NCBI GenBank assembly: GCA_043228905.1
Contig: JBHGNT010000001.1
Coordinates: forward strand, 24,180,001 to 24,244,000
Source of the DNA: Azolla caroliniana
Lineage: Eukaryota > Polypodiophyta
Direction: 5' to 3'
DNA length: 64,000 nt
Shown: one piece after another, positions 52,975 through 63,600 of the stretch
Position numbering within the stretch: the stretch's first letter is position 1
Layout of the letters: each line of letters begins with the position of its first letter
Translations under genes and position numbers: made by a program
The notes under the pieces: model-generated
Seen by the model: the letters and a program-made list of their open reading frames with translations, nothing else
Databases searched by the model: none
Told to the model about the DNA's origin: nothing

Positions 52975-53825
52975 GCCGAATTCCTAGCTCACCGATAAAC
53001 TCCTTCACCCATGTCGGCTTCCGATACGGCCATGTACTCGGCTTCCGTGGTCGACAACGCCACGGCCTTTTGCAACCTTGATTGCCACAAGACAGCTCCC
53101 CCTACATAAGCCATTACGTATTCGGACGTGGATCGGCTGGTATCTACATCAGCCGACATGTCCGAATCCGTGTAACCTTCCAATGTGGGGTTTCCTGAGC
53201 TGAAACGAAGACACACGCTCGCGGTGCCTCTCAGGTACCGTAGTATCCACTTCACGGCAGCCCAATGCTCTTTTCCGGGATTGCTCATATATCGGTTAAC
53301 TACTCAGACAGCGTATCCAATGTCCGGCCTGGTACAAACCATCGTGTACATCAGGCTTCCAACCGCTGAGGCATAGGGGACTTTCGACATCTCAAATTTT
53401 TCGGTTTTCGATTTCAGACATTGATCTTTGCTTAGCTTGCAGTTCGTCGGCAATGTCGAGCCGACCGATTTCACACCTTCCATGCCGAATCTCTGGAGCA
53501 TCTTTGTCACGTACTTCTCCTGTGACAACCATATCAATTTCTTTGTTTGGTCTTGAACAATATGCATACCGAGGATTTGCTTTGCCGGACCCATAGCCTT
53601 CATCGAGAACGACCCACTCAAGGCCTTGTTCCGTGCTCGGATCTTCATATGGTTCCATCCGACAATCAGCATGTCGTCCATGTACAACAGGAGGATGAGG
53701 AAATCTCCTCCATCAAATTTCTTCACAAATACGTAGTGATCAGCCCGGTTTTTGTGGTACCCGTTGTCGGTCATGAAGGATTCTAATTTTCGGTACCATT
53801 GTCGAAGAGCGTGCTTCAACCTGTA
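52975..53825 (-). pseudogene. RT and RNase H (first part) of Copia G/N
   Basis: The minus frame 53849-53304 reads ALRQWYRKLESFMTDNGYHK and LLLYMDDMLIVGW, with Y-M-D-D at the catalytic loop, and VPYASAVGSLMYTMVCTRPD. 53288-52989 gives AVKWILRYLRGTASVCLRFS, GYTDSDMSADVDTSRSTSEY and LSTTEAEYMAVSEA of RNase H. The RT N-terminus is removed by element P. Confidence 0.8.
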
Positions 53826-54381
53826 TGTTAAGCGTTGGAATAACAACACAATAAGAATGCATCAACAAGGACGTAGTACGAAGAGGAAACGGCAATAGGA
53901 AAGGAAAGCAAAGAGACGGTCAAGTGTGAAAGGCCCATACCCTAAACGTGAAAGCTATATAAACCACATAGTAGTGCTTTGTGGGGGTTCTCCCATTTGT
54001 AAAGATCTCCCATTGATTAAAGCTAGAGCTTCCTCTCCTCCTTTTTGTAACCTTTGAGCTTAAGAGAGATTAGTGAAGTGTTTAGTTAGAGAACACTAAT
54101 CTCTCTCCTTGTTGGTGCTAGACCTCTTAGCAAAGAGGGTTAATAATAGACATACTCTTCCTTCTTATTGTCTATATCTATTAATCTATTGTCTATGAGA
54201 GAGAGCTTGAGAGAGTGAGAGAGATATCGTGCTCAATCATTTGCTAATTGTTGAGTGAGTGTGAGGCTCGGAGGTATCCAACAACCATCTCCGCCCGATT
54301 CGCCATCAAGAGGGTATACGCCGGTCCAAATCCTGCCACGATATCGAGGAGCTTATTCCATCGATACATAGATTCTTAACA
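53826..54381 (+). repeat. 5' LTR of element P
   Basis: It starts TGTTAAG and ends CTTAACA, a perfect 7-bp inverted terminal repeat; 556 bp. A TATA-like GCTATATAAACC is at about 53951. The right edge is set by the primer site that follows. Confidence 0.85.
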
Positions 54382-54385
54382 TCTA

Positions 54386-54405
54386 TTTGGCGCCGCTCCC
54401 GGGGA
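54386..54405 (+). promoter_or_regulatory. Primer binding site of element P
   Basis: TTTGGCGCCGCTCCCGGGGA matches the complement of the 3' end of plant tRNA-Asp (TGGCGCCGTTGCCGGGG) at 15 of 17 positions. It starts a few bases after the LTR. Confidence 0.75.
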
Positions 54406-54499
54406 TGCGATCAACGCTTGAAGCCTATTTTCGAGTAGTCAAAAACTCGGAGGCAAACCACTCAACGAAGGAAGAAATCGCAAGAGAACCACCATTTTC

Positions 54500-54800
54500 T
54501 ATTTTTCTCATCATTTCATAGTTTAATTAAGTCCATTTCCTGTTTTTTCTCATCATTTCGTAGTTAATTAAGTCCATTTTTTGTTTTTTCTCATCATTTC
54601 ATAGTTTAATTAAGTCCATTTTCTGTTTTTCTCATCATTTCGTAGTTAATTAAGTCCATTTTCTATTTTTTCTCATCATTTCATAGTTTAATTAAGTCCA
54701 TTTTCTGTTTTTCTCATCATTTCATAGTTTAATTAAATCCATTTTTCGTTTTTTCTCATTATTCCATAGGTTAATTAAGTTGATTTTTTGTTCATTCGCT
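54500..54800. repeat. Leader tandem repeat of element P, about 43 bp per unit
   Basis: About seven copies of a unit containing TTTCTCATCATTTCATAG and TTAATTAAGTCCATTTT, with small differences. This lies in the untranslated leader before gag. Confidence 0.85.
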
Positions 54801-54949
54801 CGGTTAACATTAAACATTGTGTAGATTAGGCCGTTACAGGGCAACCATAATCACCGCAAGTCTCGCGGCTTACGATCACTCCACGGGTCACGAAACGACC
54901 GTTGGCGCCAAAAATTTTGAATTTCCCACGCAAAGTTCGTTGAAAGAAC

Positions 54950-55255
54950 AACCTTTGACGAAGATTCAACCTTCGACGAAGTTTCAACCTTCGACGAAGA
55001 TACAATCTTCGACGAATCTTCATCCTTCGACAAAGATTCATCCTTCGACGAAGATTCAGCCTTCGACGAAGATTCAAACTTCACCGAATCTTCATCCTTT
55101 GACAAATATACAATCTTCGACGAAGATTCAACCTTTGACGAAGATTCAGCCTTCGACGAAGATTCAAACTTCACCGAATCTTCATCCTTTGACAAATATA
55201 CAATCTTCGACGAAGATTCAACCTTTGACTAATATTCATCCTTCGACGAACCTAT
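54950..55255 (+). repeat. 15-bp tandem repeat in an open frame, element P
   Basis: Roughly twenty copies of a 15-bp unit such as ACGAAGATTCAACCT lie inside the open frame 54817-55257. The frame reads a five-residue repeat of the type S-T-K-I-Q-P. A longer block of about 105 bp is itself repeated. The frame is open on both strands, as expected for a 15-bp unit. It lies before gag; whether it is translated is unknown. Confidence 0.7.
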
Positions 55256-55274
55256 AAAAGCTTGACTAGAAAAC

Positions 55275-56378
55275 ATGGCCGGATCCTCATGGACAGAGAT
55301 GTTCAAAACCCGACCCGCATGCCCAGAGGAGTCCATGCAAACCAACCAAACCCACGATGTCGTCCCACCTAACCCGACTCAGTACCATGAAGGGTGGCTA
55401 ACTCTGGGGATACTACCAAACATGAACCTCCCATCGAGCCCAAGAACTAAAGCACTTCTCAACACACCTCCACTACAGGAGAGCCCAATGGCAGACCCAC
55501 TCAGTGTAGAACGACATATACGAGACGCAACGCAAGAGTTACGGGTGATAGAACACGAAATCCATCTATGGACGTTACAGCTTGCGAAAGGAGGACAACC
55601 GGAAAGCACCACTTGAGTCATCGAAGCCATTTTGGCAGAAAGGAAGGATAGATTCGCACGAGTGCAACAAAAACTTCACCTCCTAGAAACATCGTCGCAC
55701 GTGCACCACCCAAGTCAGGAGCACAACCCCGTACCATGTTTGAGCACAACGGGCAATAGCCCAAACGAAGCCCGCGCACAACGACACCCGACATCACCAC
55801 GCATGAGCACAATCCCTACACCTGACCAAGCTACCCCTACACCTCTAAACGTCGAACTCACACTAGTGCTACAATCCATCCAAACTCTCGTAGCATTGAT
55901 GGAAAAAGAGCGTGCACCCACAAACCATCCGAGAAACCTCACAAATGACAGTGGGAAGAGTGCTTCCATTTCTAAACTAGTACCCCGTTTTCTCGGTTTC
56001 GGTGATGCCTATGACCATGTTGAGAGGTTCAAACAGATTTGTCACGCTTATGAACCCCTCACAGAGATCACCAAGGTAGCCGCGTTTGGACTTACACTTG
56101 ATGACGAAGCCAGAATATGGTTTCGAACCTTGAATGAAGACATTGCCGCCGATTTTGAGTATGTCATCGAGGATTTCTTGATAAACTTCGCTCGTAGAGG
56201 GAATAAATGGAACCATATTGACCAACTTTTCGCCCGCAAGAAGCGAACGAAACGGTCAGGGACTACATACGTCGCACGAAAAGCCTGCCTGCATCATCGT
56301 TGTAGTCCGAGCAACAAGATGTCGGATGACAAGTTGATGAGTCGTTTCATTAATGGGTTGTTTGATCCGACACTCTAA
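55275..56378 (+). pseudogene. Gag (matrix/capsid part) of element P
   Basis: Two pieces in one frame, 55275-55616 and 55632-56378, separated by a TGA. The first starts MAGSSWTEMFKTRPACPEES. The second contains TLVLQSIQTLVALMEKERAP, VPRFLGFGDAYDHVERFKQI and TLDDEARIWFRTL, the retrotransposon gag core. It ends FINGLFDPTL. The following 56379-56745 is shifted out of frame. Confidence 0.7.
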
Positions 56379-56745
56379 AATTTCCTGATTGCCAAGATGT
56401 GTCGATCGTTTGCTGAAGCCTACACAGTAGTGATGACCTTTAAAGATTCGATGAGTGGGTTACAAATAAATACCCACTCACGCACCCACGAACAACCACG
56501 AGAAATACTCTGACTCCACCCCTGCTCTACCCACACCACCGCGAACACCCCGTATAGAAAGACCCCAAGCATACGCCCAATGAGAAAATGTAAGGTGCAC
56601 GGTATGTCACGGACACCACACGGGACATGAGTGTCCCCTCCTTCATCAACGACGACCGCAATACTATAAGTGGTGCAAAGCTTTCGTGATGCATATGCAA
56701 GAGAACTGCTAGCAAGCCCCCACTGGAAGGTATGGACAAACGCCA

Positions 56746-57405
56746 ATGGTGGAACACCCACGCTCACCTCCACCGCTTAGCCGCCCACCACTACCGGTGA
56801 TACTCCCTCAACAACCCCCACTACTGCGCATCGGCACCCACCTCGCCGAACTGGAGTACACCACAGATAACCAAACCCAGGTCGGGGCGAGCACCCCCGA
56901 ATATGAAGAATCGTACCGGGAGTATGGCATTGAAGAAGAGGTGTTGTCCCATTTCGTGTATTTCGAAGGTGACCAAATACCAGTGTACGTCCTGAGAGGG
57001 GAACAATGTGGACCCCCTATGGGATACCGCAACAACAATGGTCTAAGGAGGTCAGAATTGAGATTCTTCAACTGCCAAGGCCCACATATGGTTAGCGAGT
57101 GCCCAACCAAACATGAATACTACAACCGGATGGCCCAACGACCACGACAGCTCCCACTCAACACGCCCCTGCAACCATTGGCGCAAGGTCTCACCCAACA
57201 GTCGCAAGACCTTATCGAATGGTTCTAAAGAGAAGCATCATGCCCAAGGTGCGGTAAAGAACACCTAGTACCTGATTGCCCAGAAAAGAAGAAAAGGGTC
57301 GGCACAAATTTGTTGTCCATTGTACCATCCACAATCGGTGCCAATGTCATCACACGAGCCCAATGAGTAGCACACAATTTAAAATACCAAGATTAAGGTC
57401 TCCCC
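56746..57405 (+). pseudogene. Nucleocapsid region of element P Gag
   Basis: This frame is the same as that of pol. It is Pro-rich at first, then has FFNCQGPHMVSEC, a knuckle with one Cys missing, and at about 57240 CPRCGKEHLVPDC, a complete C-x2-C-x3-H-x4-C. TAA at 57226 and TGA, TAA further on interrupt it before the protease region. Confidence 0.65.
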
Positions 57406-58680
57406 GTGACCACACATAAGAGACCCAAATCTAGAAAGAAAAATTCCACGCAGACCTCAAAACAAGATCAAGAACCGGAGGGAGACACAAAAACATTACC
57501 TGTCAATCCGAATCAAGAACTACCGGCGCACCTAGCGGCATACCCAAACCCAGTAGCTGAGAAACAAAAGGTAGAAGAATACATCCAGCTCATACACCAC
57601 GAACAGTTTGAAAAATCACTTAGCCTCCCCAGCTTAAACTTCGACCAACTAGAAGAATGGGTAAACCCCTCACCTCCCCCCATCGTCACACCAACCGACA
57701 CCCCCACTTGCCATCCTACCCCGATCAAAGAGGTCAACACAGCCCTACTCCAGCAAATCTTAAATTTAAGATTGCGACTCACATTACGCGAAGTGCAGAG
57801 CTACACTGGCACCTTCACCACCGACAACCCCCTGCTACGACCTCTACTCGCCAAGGAAATAGAGTTCATGCTCGAAGAACTACTCAAACTCGACATTCAA
57901 CCGTGGCACGACGTCCTCCGACGCCTCAATGGTGGCCTATCGGCAGGATATGGTGAAGGGATACACACCCACACTCCTCACACGTCCAGAGTCCTCAAAC
58001 AACCCGAAGGACCACTAGTCGACATCCACGAAGCTCACTTCGAGAGTGACGACACTAGTTTCACTCTACCAGTCTGCGTCAATGGTAAGACATGTGACAC
58101 CATCATTGATACCGAAGCAGGGGTAAGTATCGTCAGTTACGAATGTTGCTGTAAGTGGGGGAGCCCAAGAATGCTTCCTTCCGATGTCAAACTACGAATG
58201 GCAGATGGGTCCATCCAAAGACCAGAAGGCATGATTCCTGCACATCACTTCACTATCCACGGAGTGGAGTTCAATCTCACCTTCGTCGTCACAAGATCGT
58301 CCAACCATGTAGCCTACGAGAGCTTACTAGGAAGACCATTCCTACGTATAAGCCGCCTGGTAATGGATTTCGGGAATGATATAATCTATATGCGTAAGGA
58401 CAACAAAACCTTCCGCATCAAAGCATACACGCAAAAAGTGCATGAACAAGAAGGCAGCCCTCTCGTAGACGATTGGTCAGAAACCACTGAGTTCGAGACC
58501 AACCTCCGAGTGTGCAAACCCACAAAGACAGTTCAACTCTTGACCGGAGGCCAACACTTTCCTCAAAGCCTCACCACTTCCAAAGAGAAGAACACACGTG
58601 AGAGAGACGACCAATCCGTCGTTTCCGAGACGTCAGAGATGAATTGGGTGCACGCTCTCGCCACAACCGACGCAATGTAG
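57406..58680 (+). pseudogene. First protease domain of element P pol
   Basis: The 424-codon frame has a Lys-rich start, a linker and a retropepsin domain. The catalytic triplet at 58108-58116 reads D-T-E (within IIDTEAGVSIVS) in place of D-T-G; GGA to GAA is the single change needed. The rest looks whole: LRMADGSIQRPEGMIP, LLGRPFLRISRLVMDFGND. A TAG at 58678 ends this piece; the same frame continues into RT. Confidence 0.75.
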
Positions 58681-58722
58681 CCTATAGGTACAAAGTGTTG
58701 TGAAGAGGACGGAGAAACAATC

Positions 58723-60351
58723 TTGTGCTTCAACGTCACCACCCTGGGACCCCGACGAAAAGAAGTAGATGTAAAGGATGAAGACCTGGTACAACGAGTC
58801 ACACGTCCAAGTGACGTCACGACCACTCGGAAGGTTGTGATGGAAGCGGACTTCCCAGAGCATTTCAAACTCTATGAACAAGGGAGTAGGGCAGTGGCTT
58901 GTAAGAGACCACAATGCACCCCCCAAGGCCTAGGAGAAGTCTATGATGAACCAGGAAGGGTGAAAGAAATCGACCTTGGGAAAGGGACAGACTCCAAACC
59001 GGTGTTCATAGCCGCAGATCTCCAGCCCGACGAGGAGGCGTCCTTGATCACCCTCCTCACGGAATTTAGCGACGTGTTTGCATGGTCGTACTTCGACATG
59101 AAGGGAGTCCCAACTGAGGTCGTCACCCATAGTATCCCCATGCGAGCCGACTCCCGCCCAATCCGGCAAAGGCCACGTCCAATGAACCCTAATTACGCCC
59201 AACAAGTGAAAGCCGAAATCAACAAAATGTTGGCGGGAGGCATTATCTACCCAATCGAACGAACTACTTGGGTCTCCCCGATTGTAGTCGTCCCAAAGAA
59301 AAATGGCCAGATCTGCGTATGTATCGACTACCGCCAAGTTAACGAAGCCACTATCAAGGACAATTACCCGGTACCCTACATCGAACATCTACTTGAAAGA
59401 ACCGCGGGAGCGGAAGCGTATAGCTTCATCGACGGGTTCTCTAGGTACAACCAAATCTTGGTGGTCCTTGAGGATCAACACAAGACAGCTTTTGCCACGG
59501 AATTTGGTATGTTCGCGTATAAACAGATGCCTTTCGGACTCACGAGTGCCTTGAGCACCTACCAAAGAGCGGCAGGCCATATCTTTGCAGCAAGGTTACG
59601 ACAAGGGGTGGAGTCTTATGTTGACGACTTATGTTGCAATTTGAAATGGCATGACCACTTGGGGCTACTCCGTTTGACGTTCGAAAAATGCAGGACCTAT
59701 CAACTCTCTCTCAACCCGCTCAAGTGTCAGTTCTAGGTCAAGCACGAAATAATATTAGGACACGTCGTGTCCCGCCACGGGATCTCGACCGATGAGGCAA
59801 AAGTAAAACTCATCCTCAACATGCCACCCCCCACGAACGAGAAACAACTACAAGGGTTCATGGGATACAGGGGTTACTATAGATGCTTCATTAAGATCTT
59901 CGCGGACAAGGCTAGACCACTCTACTCCCTATTAAAGTAGTTCGTGTGGACAGAAGAATGCACACACTCCTTCAAGCTCTTGAAAGAGTGCTTAACTAAG
60001 GCCCCCATCCTCCGGCCTCCCGATTGGACCAAAGAATTCCACGTCCACACCGACGCTTCCGCCTTCGCGATTGGTGCAGTGCTAGCTCAACCCTGTGAAG
60101 GGGCACTCGACCTACCGGTCACCTTCGCTAGTCGCCAACTAAATGCCACGGAACGAAATTACTCCACGATAGAATGGGAGGCTTTGGCCATGGTTTACAA
60201 CGTAAAGAAATTCCGCCACTTTCTTTTGCCGTCCCAGTTCTCATTTTCTGTAGATCATCAGGCCCTACTCTGCTTAGTAAACAAAACTCACGCCACCGGA
60301 CGCATCTCATGATGGATCGTAACGTTACTCGAGTTCGACTTCAAGGTAGTA
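58723..60351 (+). pseudogene. Reverse transcriptase and RNase H of element P
   Basis: One frame holds FAWSYFDMKGVP, MNPNYAQQVKAEINKML, VVVPKKNGQICVCIDYRQVN, SFIDGFSRYNQI and ESYVDDLCC, the Y-V-D-D loop, then RNase H with HTDASAFAIGAVLAQP and NYSTIEWEALAMVYNVKKF. Stops at 59734 (TAG), 59938 (TAG) and 60310 (TGA, where CGA fits) interrupt it without any frameshift. Confidence 0.8.
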
Positions 60352-61824
60352 GTGAGAAAAGGGAAAGACCATGTACTCGCCGATCATTTCTCCCGGATTT
60401 CCAACGGAGAAGAAGCCACTGGGGTCGACGATGAAACACCAGATGCAAAATTATTCGCGATCGACACCGTACCAGCATGGGCATCAAACATAGTTTGTGT
60501 CCTAACTGAAGGAACGTCCTTCTCAAAACAACTACCACGGACACACACGCGTGTCTTGCTAAAGAAATGTGGCCCCTTCATGATGCTTCGTGGAAATTTG
60601 TACCGTCGGGTTAATGAAGATCTACTTCAGAGGTGTATAACAGACCATGATGTCGTCACCACCCTCGAACAAGCTCATTGCGGGAGCGGAAGTGGTCATT
60701 TCAATCACGAGACCACTGCGCGCAAGATCCTCCAGTCCGGCCTACGGTGGCCAACACTCTTCAAAGATGCATACGCGTACATGCGCCGCTATGACGAGTG
60801 CCAACGTTTCAAACACCCGCTAAAAGTGGATTTTAATACGTTAAACTCGGTGGTGGCATGGCAACCATTCGAGAAATGGGGTATCGACTTTATCGGCCCA
60901 ATCAGCCCAGCTTCCAACCCCAACCGATACATAATAACCGCCATCGACTACGCCACCAAGTGGGTCGAAGCTAAAGCTTGCGTTAACGCCGACGCGCATA
61001 GTACTACCAAATTCCTATATGAAAATGTCATCGTACGGTTTGGATGTCCGCTCGAAATCATTAGTGACCAAGGCTCGCATTTCCTGAACCAGGTGATAGC
61101 ACATTTACTAGGCAAGTTTATGGTGACACACCGCAAAAGTTCTCCTTTTTACCCTCGATGCAACGGACAAGCGGAAAGCAAGAATAAGGTGCTATGTGCA
61201 GTGCTCACAAAGATAGTTGCCGCCTCACGATCTGATTGGAGCACCAAACTCCAAGCAGCATTATGGGCTTTCCGTACTTCCTACAAAGTCGCAACCCGCC
61301 ACACACCATTGAAACTAGTGTACGGGCAAGAAGCAGTATTACCCATCGAGTTCCTTGTCCCCAGCCTCAAGATCACCGTACAAGAACAATGGGACGGGGA
61401 CCCCCTCTTGTCACGCCTAGATAACCTAGAACGACTGACAGAAATCAGCCTTCTCGCATTCCAGGCACTCTTGGTAGAGAAAGCCAATAGAAAGGTGTGG
61501 CACGACAATAACTTCAAGAGTAAAGACCTCGCTAAAGGTGAAATGGCCCTAAGATTCTCCTCTCAACGACACAAGAAGAAGCTTAAGTTACGGGGCGAAG
61601 GCTCGTATGTGGTTTCGGAGATTACCAAGACAAGAACATGTCGCCTACGCATGCTCGAAGGTTTTGACATCCCCGGGTTCATTAATGGGAGCAAGCTCAA
61701 ATGTTACTATGGACCCCTCACACTCAAGGCTCTACTCACGGCTCGGCAACGAGAGGTAGAGGCCAAACTTAAAGCCTCAGAAGGCCGAATGGCCCGGCTC
61801 GAGACCGACCTACGCAATATGTAA
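60352..61824 (+). pseudogene. Integrase of element P, 490 codons open
   Basis: The piece begins in the RNase H end and then has a zinc-binding region, H-C-x-S-G-x-G-H-F, followed by RRYDECQR, where Tyr stands for the first Cys of the pair. The core is intact: WGIDFIGPI, TAIDYATKWVEAKAC, IISDQGSHF and YPRCNGQAESKNKVL. After the C-terminal domain (NGSKLKCYYGPLTLKALLTA) there is a helix, VEAKLKASEGRMARLETDLR, before a single TAA at 61822. The same frame then enters the second protease domain. Confidence 0.8.
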
Positions 61825-61830
61825 GCGAAA

Positions 61831-63021
61831 TTGAAGCGACAGGGACACGCCCATCCGTCAGCCATGGCTCGGGCGGCCAAACCTAATGACGGAACAATAC
61901 AACTACAATGTTGCGTCGACGACATGCCTTTGATGGCGGTAATCGACACAGGAGCATCGCTAACCCTTTTCTCCTTCGAAACATGGAGACGTCTAGGTTG
62001 CCCAGACCTCGAAGTGTGCAACGACAACTTCCGTGGCTCCGATGGGTCCACGTCATGCTGCCTGGGAACTTTCGGGTGTAGCATCAAGACAGAATACAGC
62101 GTGCACTCAATCCAAGTTCGGGTACTCCCACCCGGAGTGATGTACACACAATGCCTCCTTAGTTTAGATTGGTGCCGCATAAGCGAATGTCTCCTATCAC
62201 CCAACAAACACATCATCTCTTTCCAAATAGGAGATGGACTGAAGTCCGAGGACCTCGTCGCAACAACACTCGAATCACATCCCGCTATCCTCGTTGATCC
62301 CCAAAGTGTGGAGTTACCCAAACAAGCAACACACCAACACTCACGGGCCTTCCCTGGCCAACACGACACTAACATTAGAACACAGACACCCAAACCACGA
62401 GAATGGGTGAACGTCCACACAGTTTTCGCTGAAGGCCCACGCTGCGGAGGATGTGTGGTGTGGCGAGTCAGAAAAATACTCACAACCGCACAAGGTTGGC
62501 ACAATGGCGCCACTAGCTGCTGGGTTCCGAAACGAAACCGACTTCCCGCTCGTGATCGAAACACCCCTGCATGGGACATCAATGAACCCCAAGGCGTGGA
62601 GTCGCTCAACCAAACCGAATGCCAACACCCACAGGCCACCCAAGAACAACACGACTCTAACGTCAGAACACAGACACCCAAACCATGGGAATGGGTGAAC
62701 GTTCACGTTGTTTTTGCGGACAGACAACGTTGTGGAGAATCTGCCATTTGGCGAGTCAAAAAGGCACTCACAACCGCACAAGGTTGGCACAAAGGCGCCA
62801 CTAGCTTCTGGGTTCCAAAACGAAGCCGACTACCCAGTCACGATCATACCACGCCCGCATGGGGCACCCGAAAATCACACACATCAGTCTGGTATCCTGC
62901 CCAAGCTAAAGCCACAGGAATCGACAAGCCTAAACAACTGAGAGACCGAACACCCTGTAGAAAGGTTTTACAAATCCTCCCCATCCCCTTCAAAGTTCTA
63001 GGTTTTACAAACATGCCGTAG
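61831..63021 (+). CDS. Second retropepsin-like domain after integrase, with a duplicated module
   Basis: This 396-codon frame is in phase with pol and separated from integrase by one TAA. Residues 26-150 or so read as a retropepsin: MAVIDTGASLTLFSFETWRR with the Asp at residue 39, later CLLSLDWCRISECLL at the place of the usual L-G-x-D-W-L, and HIISFQIGD. Residues about 168-360 are two copies of a 96-residue module (288-bp period) with WVNVH, VFA, LTTAQGWH, GATS and WVPKR. The module is not recognised. It could be a C-terminal extension of Pol or a separate product. The TTG start is only the first codon after the stop; Met-12 is the first ATG. Confidence 0.6.
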   Translation: MKRQGHAHPSAMARAAKPNDGTIQLQCCVDDMPLMAVIDTGASLTLFSFETWRRLGCPDLEVCNDNFRGSDGSTSCCLGTFGCSIKTEYSVHSIQVRVLPPGVMYTQCLLSLDWCRISECLLSPNKHIISFQIGDGLKSEDLVATTLESHPAILVDPQSVELPKQATHQHSRAFPGQHDTNIRTQTPKPREWVNVHTVFAEGPRCGGCVVWRVRKILTTAQGWHNGATSCWVPKRNRLPARDRNTPAWDINEPQGVESLNQTECQHPQATQEQHDSNVRTQTPKPWEWVNVHVVFADRQRCGESAIWRVKKALTTAQGWHKGATSFWVPKRSRLPSHDHTTPAWGTRKSHTSVWYPAQAKATGIDKPKQLRDRTPCRKVLQILPIPFKVLGFTNMP

Positions 63022-63300
63022 GTTTGGATCCTTAAAAGTCATGGACCCGGAACCTCACACGATACCCGAGTGACACTCCCTCCACAGTCGCACCCTCAAG
63101 GTTTCCCAAAAGCTCTTAATTTCTCCAATCCCCTACCACGTTCCCCGTAGACCCCCGTTCAGACCTCCCGCCTATATGCCAACCTAGCTACCCCGTAGTT
63201 TCTTAGTCATCATCGGTATCCGAATCTTTTCCATTGATTCCTCCTTGCCCTTGCGACCTCGCGTCCCCGTCGGTTGTCCCTCGTTGCTGTGGTTTATGTT
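63022..63300 (+). other. 3' untranslated part of element P
   Basis: Pro/Ser-type pyrimidine-rich sequence with no open frame of note. I see no LTR start. Confidence 0.4.
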
Positions 63301-63600
63301 TTATTATTTGTATTATTTTTTATTTTTTCTATTTATTTTTTCTATTTATATTTTTTATTATTAGTAGTATTATTTATTTATTATTATTATTTATTTTTTA
63401 TGATCTTTATTATTATTTTATTGATTTAATTTATTTTTAATGAATATTATTTTCATTTTTATTTGTATTATTGGTTTTTTTTATTTTTTATTTTTATGAT
63501 TTTTATTATTTTATTTTCTATAATGATTATTATTATTATTATTTTATTTATTTTTATCGTTTTATTTCTTTTTTCCTTCTCCTTTTTCTTCTTCTTCTTT
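63301..63600. repeat. T/A-rich low-complexity tract
   Basis: Almost only T and A, in words such as TTATTATTATTTATTTTT. No gene. Confidence 0.8.

Larger units (their letters stand above)
48306..53825 (-). mobile_element. Minus-strand Ty1/Copia element G/N, split by complex M and cut by Gypsy P
   Basis: The left part (48306-49099) is the 3' LTR and RNase H end; the right part (52965-53825) is RNase H start and RT. The RNase H reading FIGELGIRQEE at 52975-53005 continues, across complex M and the repeated GATTC, into QLYCNNQSAIYLAKN at about 49085, with a one-base slip. The RT is cut off at 53825 by P's 5' LTR. It is inserted in element E with left flank ATAAT. Confidence 0.7.

Noticed and set aside
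54826-55195. Minus-strand ORFs with RRRLNL or SSKVES repeats
   Set aside because: They are the reverse reading of the 15-bp repeat, whose length is a multiple of three and keeps all frames open.
61707-62681. 324-codon minus-strand ORF
   Set aside because: It is the shadow of the second-protease frame on the plus strand; that frame has recognisable motifs and phase with pol, the minus one has none.
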